From NCBI RefSeq assembly GCF_001662075.1, contig NZ_LYPL01000012.1:1-64000 (forward strand): a stretch of DNA of 64,000 bases, in the 5' to 3' direction. Shown here one piece after another: positions 26,086 to 34,977 of the stretch (positions are counted from its first letter, which is position 1; each line of letters opens with the position of its first letter). The notes under the pieces are model-generated. The model was not told the origin of the DNA and searched no databases. It was given only the letters and a program-made list of their open reading frames with translations. A program made the translations under genes and the position numbers. The DNA is from Rhizobium bangladeshense (lineage in GTDB: Bacteria > Pseudomonadota > Alphaproteobacteria > Rhizobiales > Rhizobiaceae).

Positions 26086-27162
26086 ATGAGTTTGAAGATG
26101 GGTCACAAGCATCAGTACGGGCCAGCCCGCGTCCCTGAGCTTTCCGAGGCGTGCCATACCGTGGGCGCTGCGGAAGCCGAACGAATCGCCGAGCGGCTAT
26201 ATGGCAAACGCGGCTCGGCGGCGCGCTTTGAAACAGAAAAGGACGACACCTTCCTCCTCGACTGCGCCGCCCAGGGGAAGTTTGTCTTGAAGATCGCTCA
26301 TCCTTCTGAGCGGATCGAGGAACTCGACTTCCAGGTGTCGCTGATGCGTCATTTGGAGCAACGAGCCCCTGATCTACCAATCCCGCGCACATTTCGCGAT
26401 GTCGACGGGACGGATTTGCCCATCGTCACGACGAGTGGCGGCGAGCGGCGAGTCGTACGCCTTATTACATTCCTTTCCGGCACCCCGCTCGACCGGACGT
26501 CTTGCACAGCGCCACAGCGTGAAGGGATCGGCGAAATCCTGGCAAAGCTGCGTCATGCCATGGCCGATTTCTCGCACCCCGCAGACGGCCGGACGGTGGC
26601 ATGGGACGTCACCCATCTGCTAGACCTCACCGATCTGTTGAGCTTCATCCCTGAGGGCGGCAAGCGGGCCTGGACCGTCCGTGCGCTCGAACGGTTTGCC
26701 GAAATCAAGCCGAAGCTCGACCTGTGCCGGCGGCAAGTGCTCCACAACGACTTCAATACGTCGAACCTGGTCGCCGATCACACTAGTCCGCAGTTCCTGA
26801 CCGGCGTCATCGACTTCGGCGATGCGGTCCGCACCGCCATCGCCGTCGATGTCTCCACGGCGTTGATGAACCAGATGCCAAAAACGTTCGACCATGGGAC
26901 CCGGCGTGACCTGTTCGACGAAGCGCGCGACGTTCTGCGCGGTTATCTCCGCCATGCCGAACTGACGGACGAGGAGCTCCGGCTCATTCCCTTCCTGTCG
27001 ATGGGCCGGCTTGCGGTTCGTGCGCTGCTGACATGCTGGCGCGCAGAGATCTTCCCCGAGAATAGCCGCTACATCCTGCGCAATACAGAAGCCGGCTGGG
27101 CCCACCTCGAGTGGTTTCACTCAATTTCGACCGCACAGATTTCCGATCTTTTGACACGATAG
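26086..27162 (+). CDS. APH-fold small-molecule kinase (hydroxylysine-kinase-like), copy 2
   Basis: A 358-residue APH/choline-kinase-fold phosphotransferase. The N-terminal lobe has GKFVLKIAHPSE with a candidate ATP-binding lysine near residue 69. The catalytic loop VLHNDFNTSNLV supplies His220, Asp222 and Asn226, and Asp243 in VIDFGD binds metal; the active site is complete. It ends 8 bp before the class III PLP enzyme, so the two are one operon. By analogy with hydroxylysine kinase it should phosphorylate a hydroxyl on an amino compound. The start is either ATG 26086 or ATG 26098; neither has a strong ribosome site. Confidence 0.82.
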   Translation: MSLKMGHKHQYGPARVPELSEACHTVGAAEAERIAERLYGKRGSAARFETEKDDTFLLDCAAQGKFVLKIAHPSERIEELDFQVSLMRHLEQRAPDLPIPRTFRDVDGTDLPIVTTSGGERRVVRLITFLSGTPLDRTSCTAPQREGIGEILAKLRHAMADFSHPADGRTVAWDVTHLLDLTDLLSFIPEGGKRAWTVRALERFAEIKPKLDLCRRQVLHNDFNTSNLVADHTSPQFLTGVIDFGDAVRTAIAVDVSTALMNQMPKTFDHGTRRDLFDEARDVLRGYLRHAELTDEELRLIPFLSMGRLAVRALLTCWRAEIFPENSRYILRNTEAGWAHLEWFHSISTAQISDLLTR

Positions 27163-27170
27163 GAACAGCA

Positions 27171-28541
27171 ATGTCCAAGCAAGCGACTACCCTGCCTAAG
27201 GGCTTCCGTGGCGACATGCCAAACGGCTTCAACCCTCAGGACACGTCTCATCTCACAAGTGAAGATCTGGCGCATGTCGCCAGGCGGCAAAGGCTGCTCG
27301 GACCGGCTTATCGGCTCTTCTACAAGTCCCCGGTTGAGATCTCCCGTGCGAAGGGCGTGTTCCTCTACGACAAGCACGGCAACGAATATCTTGATGCCTA
27401 TAACAACGTGGTGTCGCTGGGTCACTCTCATCCGCGTGTCGTTGAGGCGATCCAGAAGCAGCTCGAGGTACTCTGTACCCACACGCGCTACATGCAGGAG
27501 CCGCTGCTGGACTACGCCGAAGCCCTGATCAATACTTTCGGTGGCGAACTCGGCCGGACCGGATGCGCGATGTTCACATGCACGGGCTCGGAAGCCAACG
27601 ATCTCGCCTTGCGGATCGCGCGTTACCACACACGCAGGACCGGCGTCATCGTCACGGCGGAAGCCTATCACGGTAACAGCGGCGCGGTGGCGGCAATCTC
27701 GCCGTCGCTCGGCAGGAAGTCGGCTTTGGATCCCTATCTTCGCACGGTCGCCGCGCCGGATTCCTATCGCCTGCCCGTCGAGGAAATCGGCCGGCGGATG
27801 GCCGAGGATGTCGCGCGACAGATCACCGACATGGAGCGGCATGGCGGGGGCCTAGCGGCCTTCATCGCCGATTCCGTCTTCTCCTCCGATGGTCTCTACG
27901 TCGATCCGACGGACGTATTGGCGCCAGTGGCGGAAGTTGTGCGCAAAGCTGGCGGCCTGTTCATTGCCGACGAGGTGCAATCCGGATTCGGGCGGACCGG
28001 CACCCATCTTTGGGGCCACAGCCGTCACAAGGTCGATCCGGATATCGTCACAATGGGCAAACCCATGGGCAACGGCTATCCCGTTGCCGGCGTGGTGCTG
28101 CGGCCCGAACTCGTTGCCGAATTCGGATCCAGCATGCGCTACTTCAACACGTTTGGCGGCAACTCCGTTGCTATCGCCGCTGCAAGAGCCGTTCTCGACA
28201 CGATTCTCGAGGAAGGCCTGTTGGACAATGCCGTCAAGGTCGGCGGCGAAATCCTTGACGGCCTCCAGAGCCTGCAGAAAAAATACGAATTTGTCGGCGA
28301 TGTTCGCGGGGCCGGCCTTTATTTCGCCGTCGAACTCGTTACGGACAGAGACAGGAAAACGCCGGACATGGACCGTGCGCTTGCGGCGGTCAACGCCCTG
28401 CGCGACCGGCGCATCCTCATTTCCGCGACGGGAGCGGACGCACATATCCTGAAGATCAGGCCGCCGCTCATCTTCACATCGGCCAACGCGGCGCGTTTGC
28501 TCGAGGGCGTCGACGAGGCGCTTCGGTCCGTGCGGATCTAG
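27171..28541 (+). CDS. Class III PLP enzyme, AGXT2L-like (candidate phospho-lyase), copy 2
   Basis: A 456-residue class III PLP enzyme. TGSEANDLALRIA near residue 138, EAYHG at 164, ADEVQSGFGRTG with Asp267, and PDIVTMGKPMGNGYPV with PLP lysine 297 are present, and YFNTFGGN follows. These strings match the AGXT2L (phospho-lyase) branch even more closely than the copy at 16942-18270. It would eliminate phosphate and ammonia from a phosphorylated hydroxy-amine to give an aldehyde. AGGAA precedes ATG 27171, eight bases after the kinase stop. Transaminase activity cannot be excluded. Confidence 0.84.
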   Translation: MSKQATTLPKGFRGDMPNGFNPQDTSHLTSEDLAHVARRQRLLGPAYRLFYKSPVEISRAKGVFLYDKHGNEYLDAYNNVVSLGHSHPRVVEAIQKQLEVLCTHTRYMQEPLLDYAEALINTFGGELGRTGCAMFTCTGSEANDLALRIARYHTRRTGVIVTAEAYHGNSGAVAAISPSLGRKSALDPYLRTVAAPDSYRLPVEEIGRRMAEDVARQITDMERHGGGLAAFIADSVFSSDGLYVDPTDVLAPVAEVVRKAGGLFIADEVQSGFGRTGTHLWGHSRHKVDPDIVTMGKPMGNGYPVAGVVLRPELVAEFGSSMRYFNTFGGNSVAIAAARAVLDTILEEGLLDNAVKVGGEILDGLQSLQKKYEFVGDVRGAGLYFAVELVTDRDRKTPDMDRALAAVNALRDRRILISATGADAHILKIRPPLIFTSANAARLLEGVDEALRSVRI

Positions 28542-28650
28542 GACCCGCCAGCATGCGGCGAGGAGGTACCATATCATCTCCCTTGCCCTGCGCCGCAGCA
28601 TGTGGCGTAGGTATACGACATAAACAACGAGCAAAGCCAAAGCCAAAGCC

Positions 28651-29334
28651 ATGCCGTCGCTGCCCGCCAAGAACCGAGCCGAAGATCCAGAGATGAACGT
28701 CGAGCCCTTGCCCGCTAGCGCGGTGGAGATCCTGACTCAGGCCTTGCGACGGCGCATCTTGTCGGGGGATTTCCAGCCGGGCGAGTTCCTACGCGACGTG
28801 AAGATGTGCGAAGAGCATTCGACCTCGCGGCACACGTTCCGTACAGCAGCCCAGGTGCTCGTCACGCAAGGTCTGTTGCGTCAGATACCGAACCGGGGCT
28901 TCGTAGTGCCGGAATTCGGGCCTGACGATATTGTCGATATCACGCGGGTGCGCGGCGCCATTGAGGGCGAGGCCATACGTCTGATCGTGCTGACCGGCGT
29001 TATCCCATCTCAGGCGCTGGAGGCGATCGATGTTATGCACAGGTCGACCCTGTCCTCCGACAGATCCCTGTTGGTTGCTGCGGACCGCGACTTCCACCGC
29101 GCGATCATCGCCTCCAGCGGGAGCGCTCGGCTCAAGCGGACCTATTCGGACCTTGAGGGCGAGATCGAGCTTCTTCTCGCACAGCGGCAGGATTTCTACT
29201 CGACCGCCGAAGAAATGGCGGAAGAACATGAGCGGCTCATCAACAGCTTGAGGAGCCGTCACTATGATACTGCGCGGGATGCATTCCAGGAGCATTGGGA
29301 AGATCTCCAGATCAAATTGCTCGATCAACGCTGA
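28651..29334 (+). CDS. GntR-family (FCD subfamily) transcriptional regulator
   Basis: A 227-residue regulator: winged helix LRRRILSGDFQPGEFLRDVKMCEEHSTSRHTFRTAAQ (about residues 31-67), then an FCD ligand-binding domain with VRGAIEGEAIRLI and AADRDFHRAIIASSGS. The recognition helix is unusual in carrying TSRHTFRTA where most family members have SR.PVREAL. It follows the second kinase/PLP pair on the same strand by 110 bp. The start is uncertain (ATG 28651 or ATG 28693); an AGCCAA micro-repeat, not a ribosome site, precedes the first. Confidence 0.83.
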   Translation: MPSLPAKNRAEDPEMNVEPLPASAVEILTQALRRRILSGDFQPGEFLRDVKMCEEHSTSRHTFRTAAQVLVTQGLLRQIPNRGFVVPEFGPDDIVDITRVRGAIEGEAIRLIVLTGVIPSQALEAIDVMHRSTLSSDRSLLVAADRDFHRAIIASSGSARLKRTYSDLEGEIELLLAQRQDFYSTAEEMAEEHERLINSLRSRHYDTARDAFQEHWEDLQIKLLDQR

Positions 29335-29482
29335 CCAACGCTCGCCAAGAATGTGACGTTTCGGAGAAAGACCACCTCTCAGGCGGTGCTGAGGATGCCG
29401 GCGCCGCGGGTTCGACGCCAATCGCATGTCCGATAACCGTCCCCGACAGTCAACTTGAGCCATAACGCTGCGGAGAAGTTTT

Positions 29483-30555
29483 ATGCGTGAATACTCCATC
29501 GCAACCATACCCGCCGACGGCATCGGACCTGAGGTGATCGCTGCTGGCCAGACTGTTCTTTCAACCCTGGAGACGCGGCTCGGCGACGTAAAATTCACCT
29601 TCGAAAATTTCAACTGGGGATCTGACTACTACAAGAAGCATGGCGTGATGATGCCCTCGGACGGGCTGGAGCAGCTCAAGAAATTCGACGCTATCTATTT
29701 CGGCGCGGTCGGCGCACCGGATGTTCCCGACCATGTCACGCTGTGGGGGCTCAGATTGCCGATCTGCCAGGGCTTCGACCAGTACGCCAATGTCCGGCCA
29801 ACCAAGATCCTGCCTGGCATAACTTCGCCGCTGCGCAATTGCGGGATCGGCGATCTCGACTGGGTGATTGTGCGGGAGAACTCCGAAGGTGAATATTCGG
29901 GCCATGGCGGCCGCGCTCACCGCGGCCTACCCGAAGAGGTCGGCACCGAGGTCGCCATCTTCACCCGCGTCGGCGTCAAGCGCATCATGCGATACGCTTT
30001 CAGGCTGGCCCAGTCCCGACCGCGCAAGTTGCTTACGGTTGTTACGAAGTCCAATGCCCAGCGGCATGGTTGGTCATGTGGGACGAGATCGCCTCCGAGG
30101 TGGCGACGGAATTCCCCGGCGTGACGTGGGACAAGATGCTGGTCGATGCCATGACGGTCCGGATGACGCTCAAGCCGCAGAGCCTCGACACGATAGTGGC
30201 AACGAACCTGCACGCCGACATTCTTTCCGATCTCGCTGGTGCGCTTGCGGGTAGTCTGGGGGTTGCACCGACGGCGAACATCGATCCGGAGCGTCGCTTT
30301 CCCTCGATGTTCGAGCCGATCCACGGCTCCGCCTTCGACATTGCCGGAAAGGGCATCGCTAACCCGGTTGCCGCCTTCTGGACTGCTGCCCAGATGCTTG
30401 ACCACCTCGGCGAGCGGGAAGGCTCGGCCCGCCTCATGCGCGCTGTCGAGCGGGTGACCGGCGCCGGAATCCTAACCCCCGACGTGGGCGGCTCAGCTAC
30501 TACCCAGGAGGTTACCGAGGCCGTCTGCGACGCGATCCACTTTTCGAATTTGTAG
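29483..30555 (+). pseudogene. Tartrate dehydrogenase/decarboxylase-like gene, frameshifted
   Basis: An isopropylmalate-dehydrogenase-fold enzyme interrupted by one frameshift. The first frame (from ATG 29483, GGAG upstream) runs through IPADGIGPEV, FGAVGAPDVPDH, VRENSEGEYSGHGGRAH and VTKSNAQRHG, then becomes nonsense. The second frame resumes at MVMWDEIASEVA, with VDAMTVRMTLKPQSLDTIV, NLHADILSDLAGAL and MFEPIHGSAFDIAGKGIANP, and ends at 30555. The join fits loss of one base at about 30070. Apart from the shift, the protein would be full length (about 357 residues) with all substrate and metal residues, so the lesion is recent or a sequencing error. Confidence 0.85.
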
Positions 30556-30640
30556 AGGCACGTGGTCGACGATGACCTGGAGCGATCACAAAGCAAGGAA
30601 GCCATTTCGCCGGCACCATCTCATCAGTGGGAATTAGCCA

Positions 30641-31153
30641 ATGAAACTTGATCGGATTGACGTCAAGATACTGAACGCACTGCAGACGAATGGCCGGATG
30701 ACGAATGTCGAGCTTTCGGAAATGGTCAACCTCTCGCCAAGTCCCTGTTTGTTGCGGGTAAGAAAGCTGGAGGCGAAGGGCTATATTCAGGGCTACTCTG
30801 CGCAGATCAATATCGCAAAACTCGGCCAGACGCTGACGGTGTTCACCGAAATCACGCTGAAGAACCACCGTCAACTTGACTTCGCGAGATTTATCAGTGC
30901 GATCGAGAAGTTTGATCAAGTTATCGAGTGCCATTTGGTTTCGGGAGGCTACGATTATCTCGTCAAATTTGTCACCACCGGAATCGACGAGTACCAGACG
31001 ATCATGGAGCAGCTTCTCGATTTGGAGATCGGCATTGACAAGTATTTCACCTTCGTCGTCTTGAAGTCGCCCCTGATCAAAGTGCATTTGCCGCTTGCAA
31101 GCCTGTTCCAGCCGGCATCTCGTGCCGCTGGTATGATGAGAGACGACAACTGA
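30641..31153 (+). CDS. Lrp/AsnC-family regulator, copy 2
   Basis: A 170-residue Lrp/AsnC regulator, very similar to the one at 16394-16876: MKLDRIDVKILNALQTNGRMTN, the LSPSPCLLRVRKLE recognition helix and VSGGYDYLVKF in the RAM domain. The near-identical recognition helix (LSPSPCL) suggests overlapping DNA targets, perhaps both kinase/PLP modules. It ends with about 10 extra residues. No strong ribosome site is seen before ATG 30641. Confidence 0.9.
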   Translation: MKLDRIDVKILNALQTNGRMTNVELSEMVNLSPSPCLLRVRKLEAKGYIQGYSAQINIAKLGQTLTVFTEITLKNHRQLDFARFISAIEKFDQVIECHLVSGGYDYLVKFVTTGIDEYQTIMEQLLDLEIGIDKYFTFVVLKSPLIKVHLPLASLFQPASRAAGMMRDDN

Positions 31154-31576
31154 AGAACAGGCTATGGGTGCTTACCATTTCAAAGCGGCGGAGCCGTGGA
31201 TGTTGCAAGAGCGGGAGCGCCATGCTCAAGGGTACTCCGTGGTCGGCAGCAGAGCAGAGGGGAAAGCGCCAACGCGGAATCAGATCGGAGCCGACCCTCC
31301 GAGCGCGGGGGCGATGCAGCGGGGCACAGCCAGCACTGGATCTAAGGAGCTACCCGTCAGATGGGCGTCCATTTTGACAGGCAGCATACACGTAAGGGCC
31401 GATGAATAAGAGTTTGCGGCCTTGTCTTGGGGGGAACTGGGATAATTGGCCTTGCCGGAATTTCCAGTGAATCCTTCGTGATCGCCACTCGCGGGGGCGC
31501 CTTTGGGGCGAGACGCTTTTTCCCAGCGGTAGCCAGATCTGACCAATGTCGCCGGGTCGCACTTCGGATTTTCACG
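31154..31576. other. Intergenic region without recognisable gene
   Basis: 423 bp between convergent genes (Lrp regulator on plus, GNAT on minus). Short open frames exist on both strands but show no family features, ribosome sites or codon character. No convincing terminator was seen. Confidence 0.4.
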
Positions 31577-32425
31577 TTAGCCGATAGCTTGGCTCGCAAG
31601 GCAGAAAGTTTGAACGGCCGGTGTTTCAGATCGACCCGCCGCGCCGCGAACCATCGCAACGACGCTGCCCTCCTTAGGTAGCCCCCAGTCCGCGAGTGGT
31701 GACGAAAGGCCGGTCTGTTCCGGGACATCGACTCTTACAATGCGACCTTCCTTGCCCGAGAGGATGAAGGCAAGCAAGTCCCTCGCCTGTTCCGGGTTTT
31801 CCGCAACGACGGGCCCGACGACCTCACCCTTTCCGAACAACCGCGTAGCCGCAAATGCGACGATACGATTACCTTCCCGGATCGCGGCGAAACTCCCCTC
31901 ATTCGCCAGGGCGTTGTATATCGCGTCACGGTCGGCCCCGAATGCCGTACGATCGAGCGCTTTGATTGCCGGCAGCGCGTCAGGCCCGATCCACTCAACA
32001 TTCTCAGGAGCACCTGCCTGACCGGCAATGCCTTGATGACGGACGATTTGGTGCGTCGCGACGAATCCGAGTTTTTCATATAGAGGCAAGCCGTCATTCG
32101 TCGCCGACAATCGGCATTCACGCTCACCAGCGAGTTCCAACACGGCGGTGGTCAATTTTCTTCCCACCCCCCGTCCACGCTGGCTTTCATCGACAATAAT
32201 CATGTTAATGGCAGAGCAAGTGTCGCCGAAGGGAGTCATGAGGGCGGTACCCACAACCCGGTCGCCGGCGAGCGCAACGCGCCCTTCGCTCAGAGACCGT
32301 ATCATTTCCCAGTCTTCCCGCCTGTGCGCCCAACCCGCTGCACGCGACAGCGCGAGGGCTCCGCCCACATGATGAGCCTCGAAAGGCGCAAGAACGATCG
32401 ATTCTGTTTGCATGAGTTCATCCAT
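31577..32425 (-). CDS. GNAT-family N-acetyltransferase, two-domain
   Basis: A 282-residue protein. The N-terminal GNAT domain has MIIVDESQRGRGVGRKLT, the acetyl-CoA-binding Q/RxxGxG/A motif near residue 82, and YEKLGFVATHQIVRH near residue 115. The C-terminal half (from about residue 145) matches the second GNAT-like domain seen in YitH-type proteins. It would acetylate an amine or amino acid. AGGAG precedes ATG 32425. It follows the cupin and aldehyde dehydrogenase genes on the same strand, probably one operon under the promoter at 34.6 kb. Acetylation could detoxify an accumulating amino intermediate. Confidence 0.82.
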   Translation of the reverse strand: MDELMQTESIVLAPFEAHHVGGALALSRAAGWAHRREDWEMIRSLSEGRVALAGDRVVGTALMTPFGDTCSAINMIIVDESQRGRGVGRKLTTAVLELAGERECRLSATNDGLPLYEKLGFVATHQIVRHQGIAGQAGAPENVEWIGPDALPAIKALDRTAFGADRDAIYNALANEGSFAAIREGNRIVAFAATRLFGKGEVVGPVVAENPEQARDLLAFILSGKEGRIVRVDVPEQTGLSSPLADWGLPKEGSVVAMVRGAAGRSETPAVQTFCLASQAIG

Positions 32426-32656
32426 TCGTGGGTCTCCTGCTCACCAGTGATAAGAGCGAAGGGTCTATGAAGCCGCGGCGGAGAAGCGAGACTCCTGGCC
32501 GTACCGGACACGGATCTACAAGCCGAGTAACGAGCGACGGATAAACCGCCCATCGATTTCAAGTCTCGCCGGCCGAAACGGCTTGCCTGCCGCCTCGCCC
32601 CGTCCCGCCTGCAAATGCGAAGATGCACGTTAAAACGGCATCGTTTGCTCGAATGA

Positions 32657-33010
32657 TCAGGTGACGGTGACGAAAATCTTCCGCACCGTCTCGATTGTCT
32701 TCCAGACCCCGACGTAGCCCGGCTTCATCACGAAGCTGTCGCCCGCGGAATAAATGACCGGATCTTTGCCCTTTTCCGTCAGCTCGATCACACCATGCAC
32801 AAGATGACAAAATTCAAATGTTTCGCCCTTGATGGAGTGCGTTTCACCGGGCGTCGCCTCGAAAACACCGGTATTGACCTTGCCGTCCTTGGCGGTGTCC
32901 TGCAACCACGTCTTGAAGGCGGGGCTGCCCGCAATCAGGCGCTCCGGCTCGGCAGTTCTATGCTTCGGCTCGAAGGATGGATTCGGGTCGATGGTTTTCA
33001 GTAGGGACAT
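32657..33010 (-). CDS. Small cupin-domain protein (DUF861-like), copy 1
   Basis: A 117-residue single-domain cupin. The beta-barrel motifs GETFEFCHLVHGVIEL and YSAGDSFVMKPGYVGVW resemble DUF861/ureidoglycine-type cupins. The first motif lacks the usual two-histidine metal pair (it reads FEFCH). It may be a catalytically minimal binding protein. GGAGAG precedes ATG 33010. It is 108 bp downstream of the aldehyde dehydrogenase. A paralogue with the same start (MSLLKTI) and end (RKI.VTVT) lies at 41458-41811. Confidence 0.8.
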   Translation of the reverse strand: MSLLKTIDPNPSFEPKHRTAEPERLIAGSPAFKTWLQDTAKDGKVNTGVFEATPGETHSIKGETFEFCHLVHGVIELTEKGKDPVIYSAGDSFVMKPGYVGVWKTIETVRKIFVTVT

Positions 33011-33118
33011 TTATCTCTCCTATTCTTGCTGCAGTCACCCGCGGCATCGTTCCGTGTTTGGAGCCTGCCTGACGTCGCACATGATTGCTAACCGGCAAGC
33101 GGCCTTGCTCGCGACGAC

Positions 33119-34627
33119 CTACCAGGTGACGGCGATGTACTTCGTTTCGAGGTATTCGAGCATTCCGTGGTGGCTGCCTTCGCGCCCGAGGCCACTCTGT
33201 TTCATGCCGCCGAAGGGCGCGGCAGCGTCGGAGACGACGCCGCGGTTAATTCCGACCATGCCGCTTTCCAGCCTGCCCGCGACTGCGAGCGTACGCTTGA
33301 GGTCCCGGCTAAAGACATAGGATACCAGCCCGTATTCGGTATCGTTGGCCAACTCGACGACCTCGTCCTCGGTATCGAATATAATAACTGGCGCGACCGG
33401 ACCGAAAATTTCCTCGCTAAGGATCTCAGCGTCTGGAGAAACACCGGCCAGAACAGTTGGCAGATAATAGAAGCCCTGGCCGTTCAATCTGCTACCACCG
33501 GTAACCAGCCGGGCCCCCTTGGCGATCGCGTCGTCTACCAAGCGCTCCACCTTGGTCACCGCGGCATCGGTGATCAGCGGGCCAAGCTGCGTATCCGGCG
33601 CTAGTCCTGGTCCGACATTGAGCGCTGCCATCTCTTCCGCGAAGCGCCGTGTGAAATCAGCCGCAATCCCCTTTTGGACGTAGAAGCGGTTTGCGGCCGT
33701 GCAGGCCTCGCCGCCGTTGCGCATCTTGGCGACCATTGCGCCGGCGACGGCCGTCTCCAGATCGGCATCGTCGAAGACGATGAAAGGCGCATTGCCGCCC
33801 AGCTCCATGGAACAACTGACGACCTGGTCCGCAGCCTCGCGCAGCAGTATTCTGCCAACACCTGTCGAGCCAGTGAACGACAGCTTCCGCACCCGCTTGT
33901 CATGCAGCATTGCGCTGACGACTGGGCCGGCTTTCTTCGTGGGAACGATGTTGACCGCTCCGGCGGGAACACCTGCCTGTCGCATCAGTTCTCCGATCGC
34001 GAGCGCCGTCAGAGGTGTCTCGGCTGCCGGCTTCAGGATGCAGGTGCAGCCTGCGGCCAATGCCGGAGCAATTTTCCGAGTCGCCATCGCTGCCGGGAAA
34101 TTCCAGGGTGTCACCAATACCGCGATACCAATCGGCTCATGGCTCACAATGATCTGGTTGGCGCCCGAAGGCGCTGATCCAAATTCACCGGGAGCCCTTA
34201 CGGCTTCCTCCGCATACCAGCGGAAGAACTCTGCCGCGTAGGCGACTTCCGATCTCGCATCCGGAAGCGCCTTGCCATTTTCCACCGTAATCAGCTGCGC
34301 CAGCCACTCTGACTGTTCGAGAAGAAGATGAAAACACCTCATCAGAATATCCGAGCGCTGCCGCGGCGAAGTCGCCTTCCAGGCCGCAGCCGCCCTTTCT
34401 GCCGCGTCGACGGCCGCCATTGCATCCTGGATGTCACCGTCGCAAACCGCGGCGACTGCGTTCGCCGTCGAAGGATCGATCACATCAAAGGTGCGGCCAC
34501 TCTTTGCCGAGACCCATTCGCCGCCTATGAACAGTTGGTTAGGAGCATCGCACGCTACAGCCGCCGCCCGCGAAGGGGCGACATGGCTTGTTTCAAGTGT
34601 CGGAGTTGTTTTCACGTTCAGCACCAT
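33119..34627 (-). CDS. Aldehyde dehydrogenase, succinate-semialdehyde-dehydrogenase-like
   Basis: A 502-residue aldehyde dehydrogenase: FIGGEWV, TPWNFP, KPAAETPLTALAI, FTGSTGVGR, general base in MELGGNAPFIVF and catalytic Cys in NGGEACTAANRF. It ends EYLETKYI, typical of the GabD branch, so a semialdehyde such as succinate or aspartate semialdehyde is a plausible substrate. ATG 34627 is chosen because the conserved promoter immediately upstream has its -10 at 34659-34664; a longer frame from 34699 would translate the promoter itself. No strong ribosome site is seen, so the leader must be very short. Confidence 0.88.
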   Translation of the reverse strand: MVLNVKTTPTLETSHVAPSRAAAVACDAPNQLFIGGEWVSAKSGRTFDVIDPSTANAVAAVCDGDIQDAMAAVDAAERAAAAWKATSPRQRSDILMRCFHLLLEQSEWLAQLITVENGKALPDARSEVAYAAEFFRWYAEEAVRAPGEFGSAPSGANQIIVSHEPIGIAVLVTPWNFPAAMATRKIAPALAAGCTCILKPAAETPLTALAIGELMRQAGVPAGAVNIVPTKKAGPVVSAMLHDKRVRKLSFTGSTGVGRILLREAADQVVSCSMELGGNAPFIVFDDADLETAVAGAMVAKMRNGGEACTAANRFYVQKGIAADFTRRFAEEMAALNVGPGLAPDTQLGPLITDAAVTKVERLVDDAIAKGARLVTGGSRLNGQGFYYLPTVLAGVSPDAEILSEEIFGPVAPVIIFDTEDEVVELANDTEYGLVSYVFSRDLKRTLAVAGRLESGMVGINRGVVSDAAAPFGGMKQSGLGREGSHHGMLEYLETKYIAVTW

Positions 34628-34710
34628 TTTCGCTACCAATCCGGATTTTCGTGCGATCAATATAGCATTGGTTTCGCGATTGGTGTCAACATAGATCAAA
34701 TTGGTCTCGC
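34628..34710 (-). promoter_or_regulatory. Promoter with ACCAAT-repeat operator, copy B
   Basis: Near-copy of the element at 7334-7417. On the minus strand, TTGACA (34684-34689) and TATATT (34659-34664) are again 19 bp apart, with ACCAAT boxes at the same 21- and 12-bp spacings and the terminal ATTGGT next to the start codon of the aldehyde dehydrogenase. The 350 bp from 34628 to 34977 also has to carry the plus-strand promoter of the homoserine dehydrogenase operon, in which scattered ATTGG half-sites (for example near 34894) occur. The GntR protein at 7439 is the likely binder (inferred). Confidence 0.7.
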
Positions 34711-34977
34711 AGATTATTTTCGATCGTGTAGAGCTACGGTGCCTCTGCGATGAGCCGACAGCTCTCGATTGGCATTTCGACGGGCTTGCACCTGTAGCAA
34801 ATTGGCTTTCCTCAGCCGGTCCGTTTGTCCGGTCGATTGCTTGAGCCGGATGGGCGGGCTCTCGGCAACAGTCAGCATCATGAGCAAAATGCGCAGCAGA
34901 TTGGTCTGATTGTGCCGTTCCGACTGAGCGATCCGTATCTGATGATGCCGCACAATCGCTTCACCGGAGGAACCCGC

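Noticed and set aside
34628..34699. N-terminal extension of the 33119 aldehyde dehydrogenase starting at 34699
   Set aside because: These codons are the conserved promoter/operator that is noncoding in its twin at 7334-7417.
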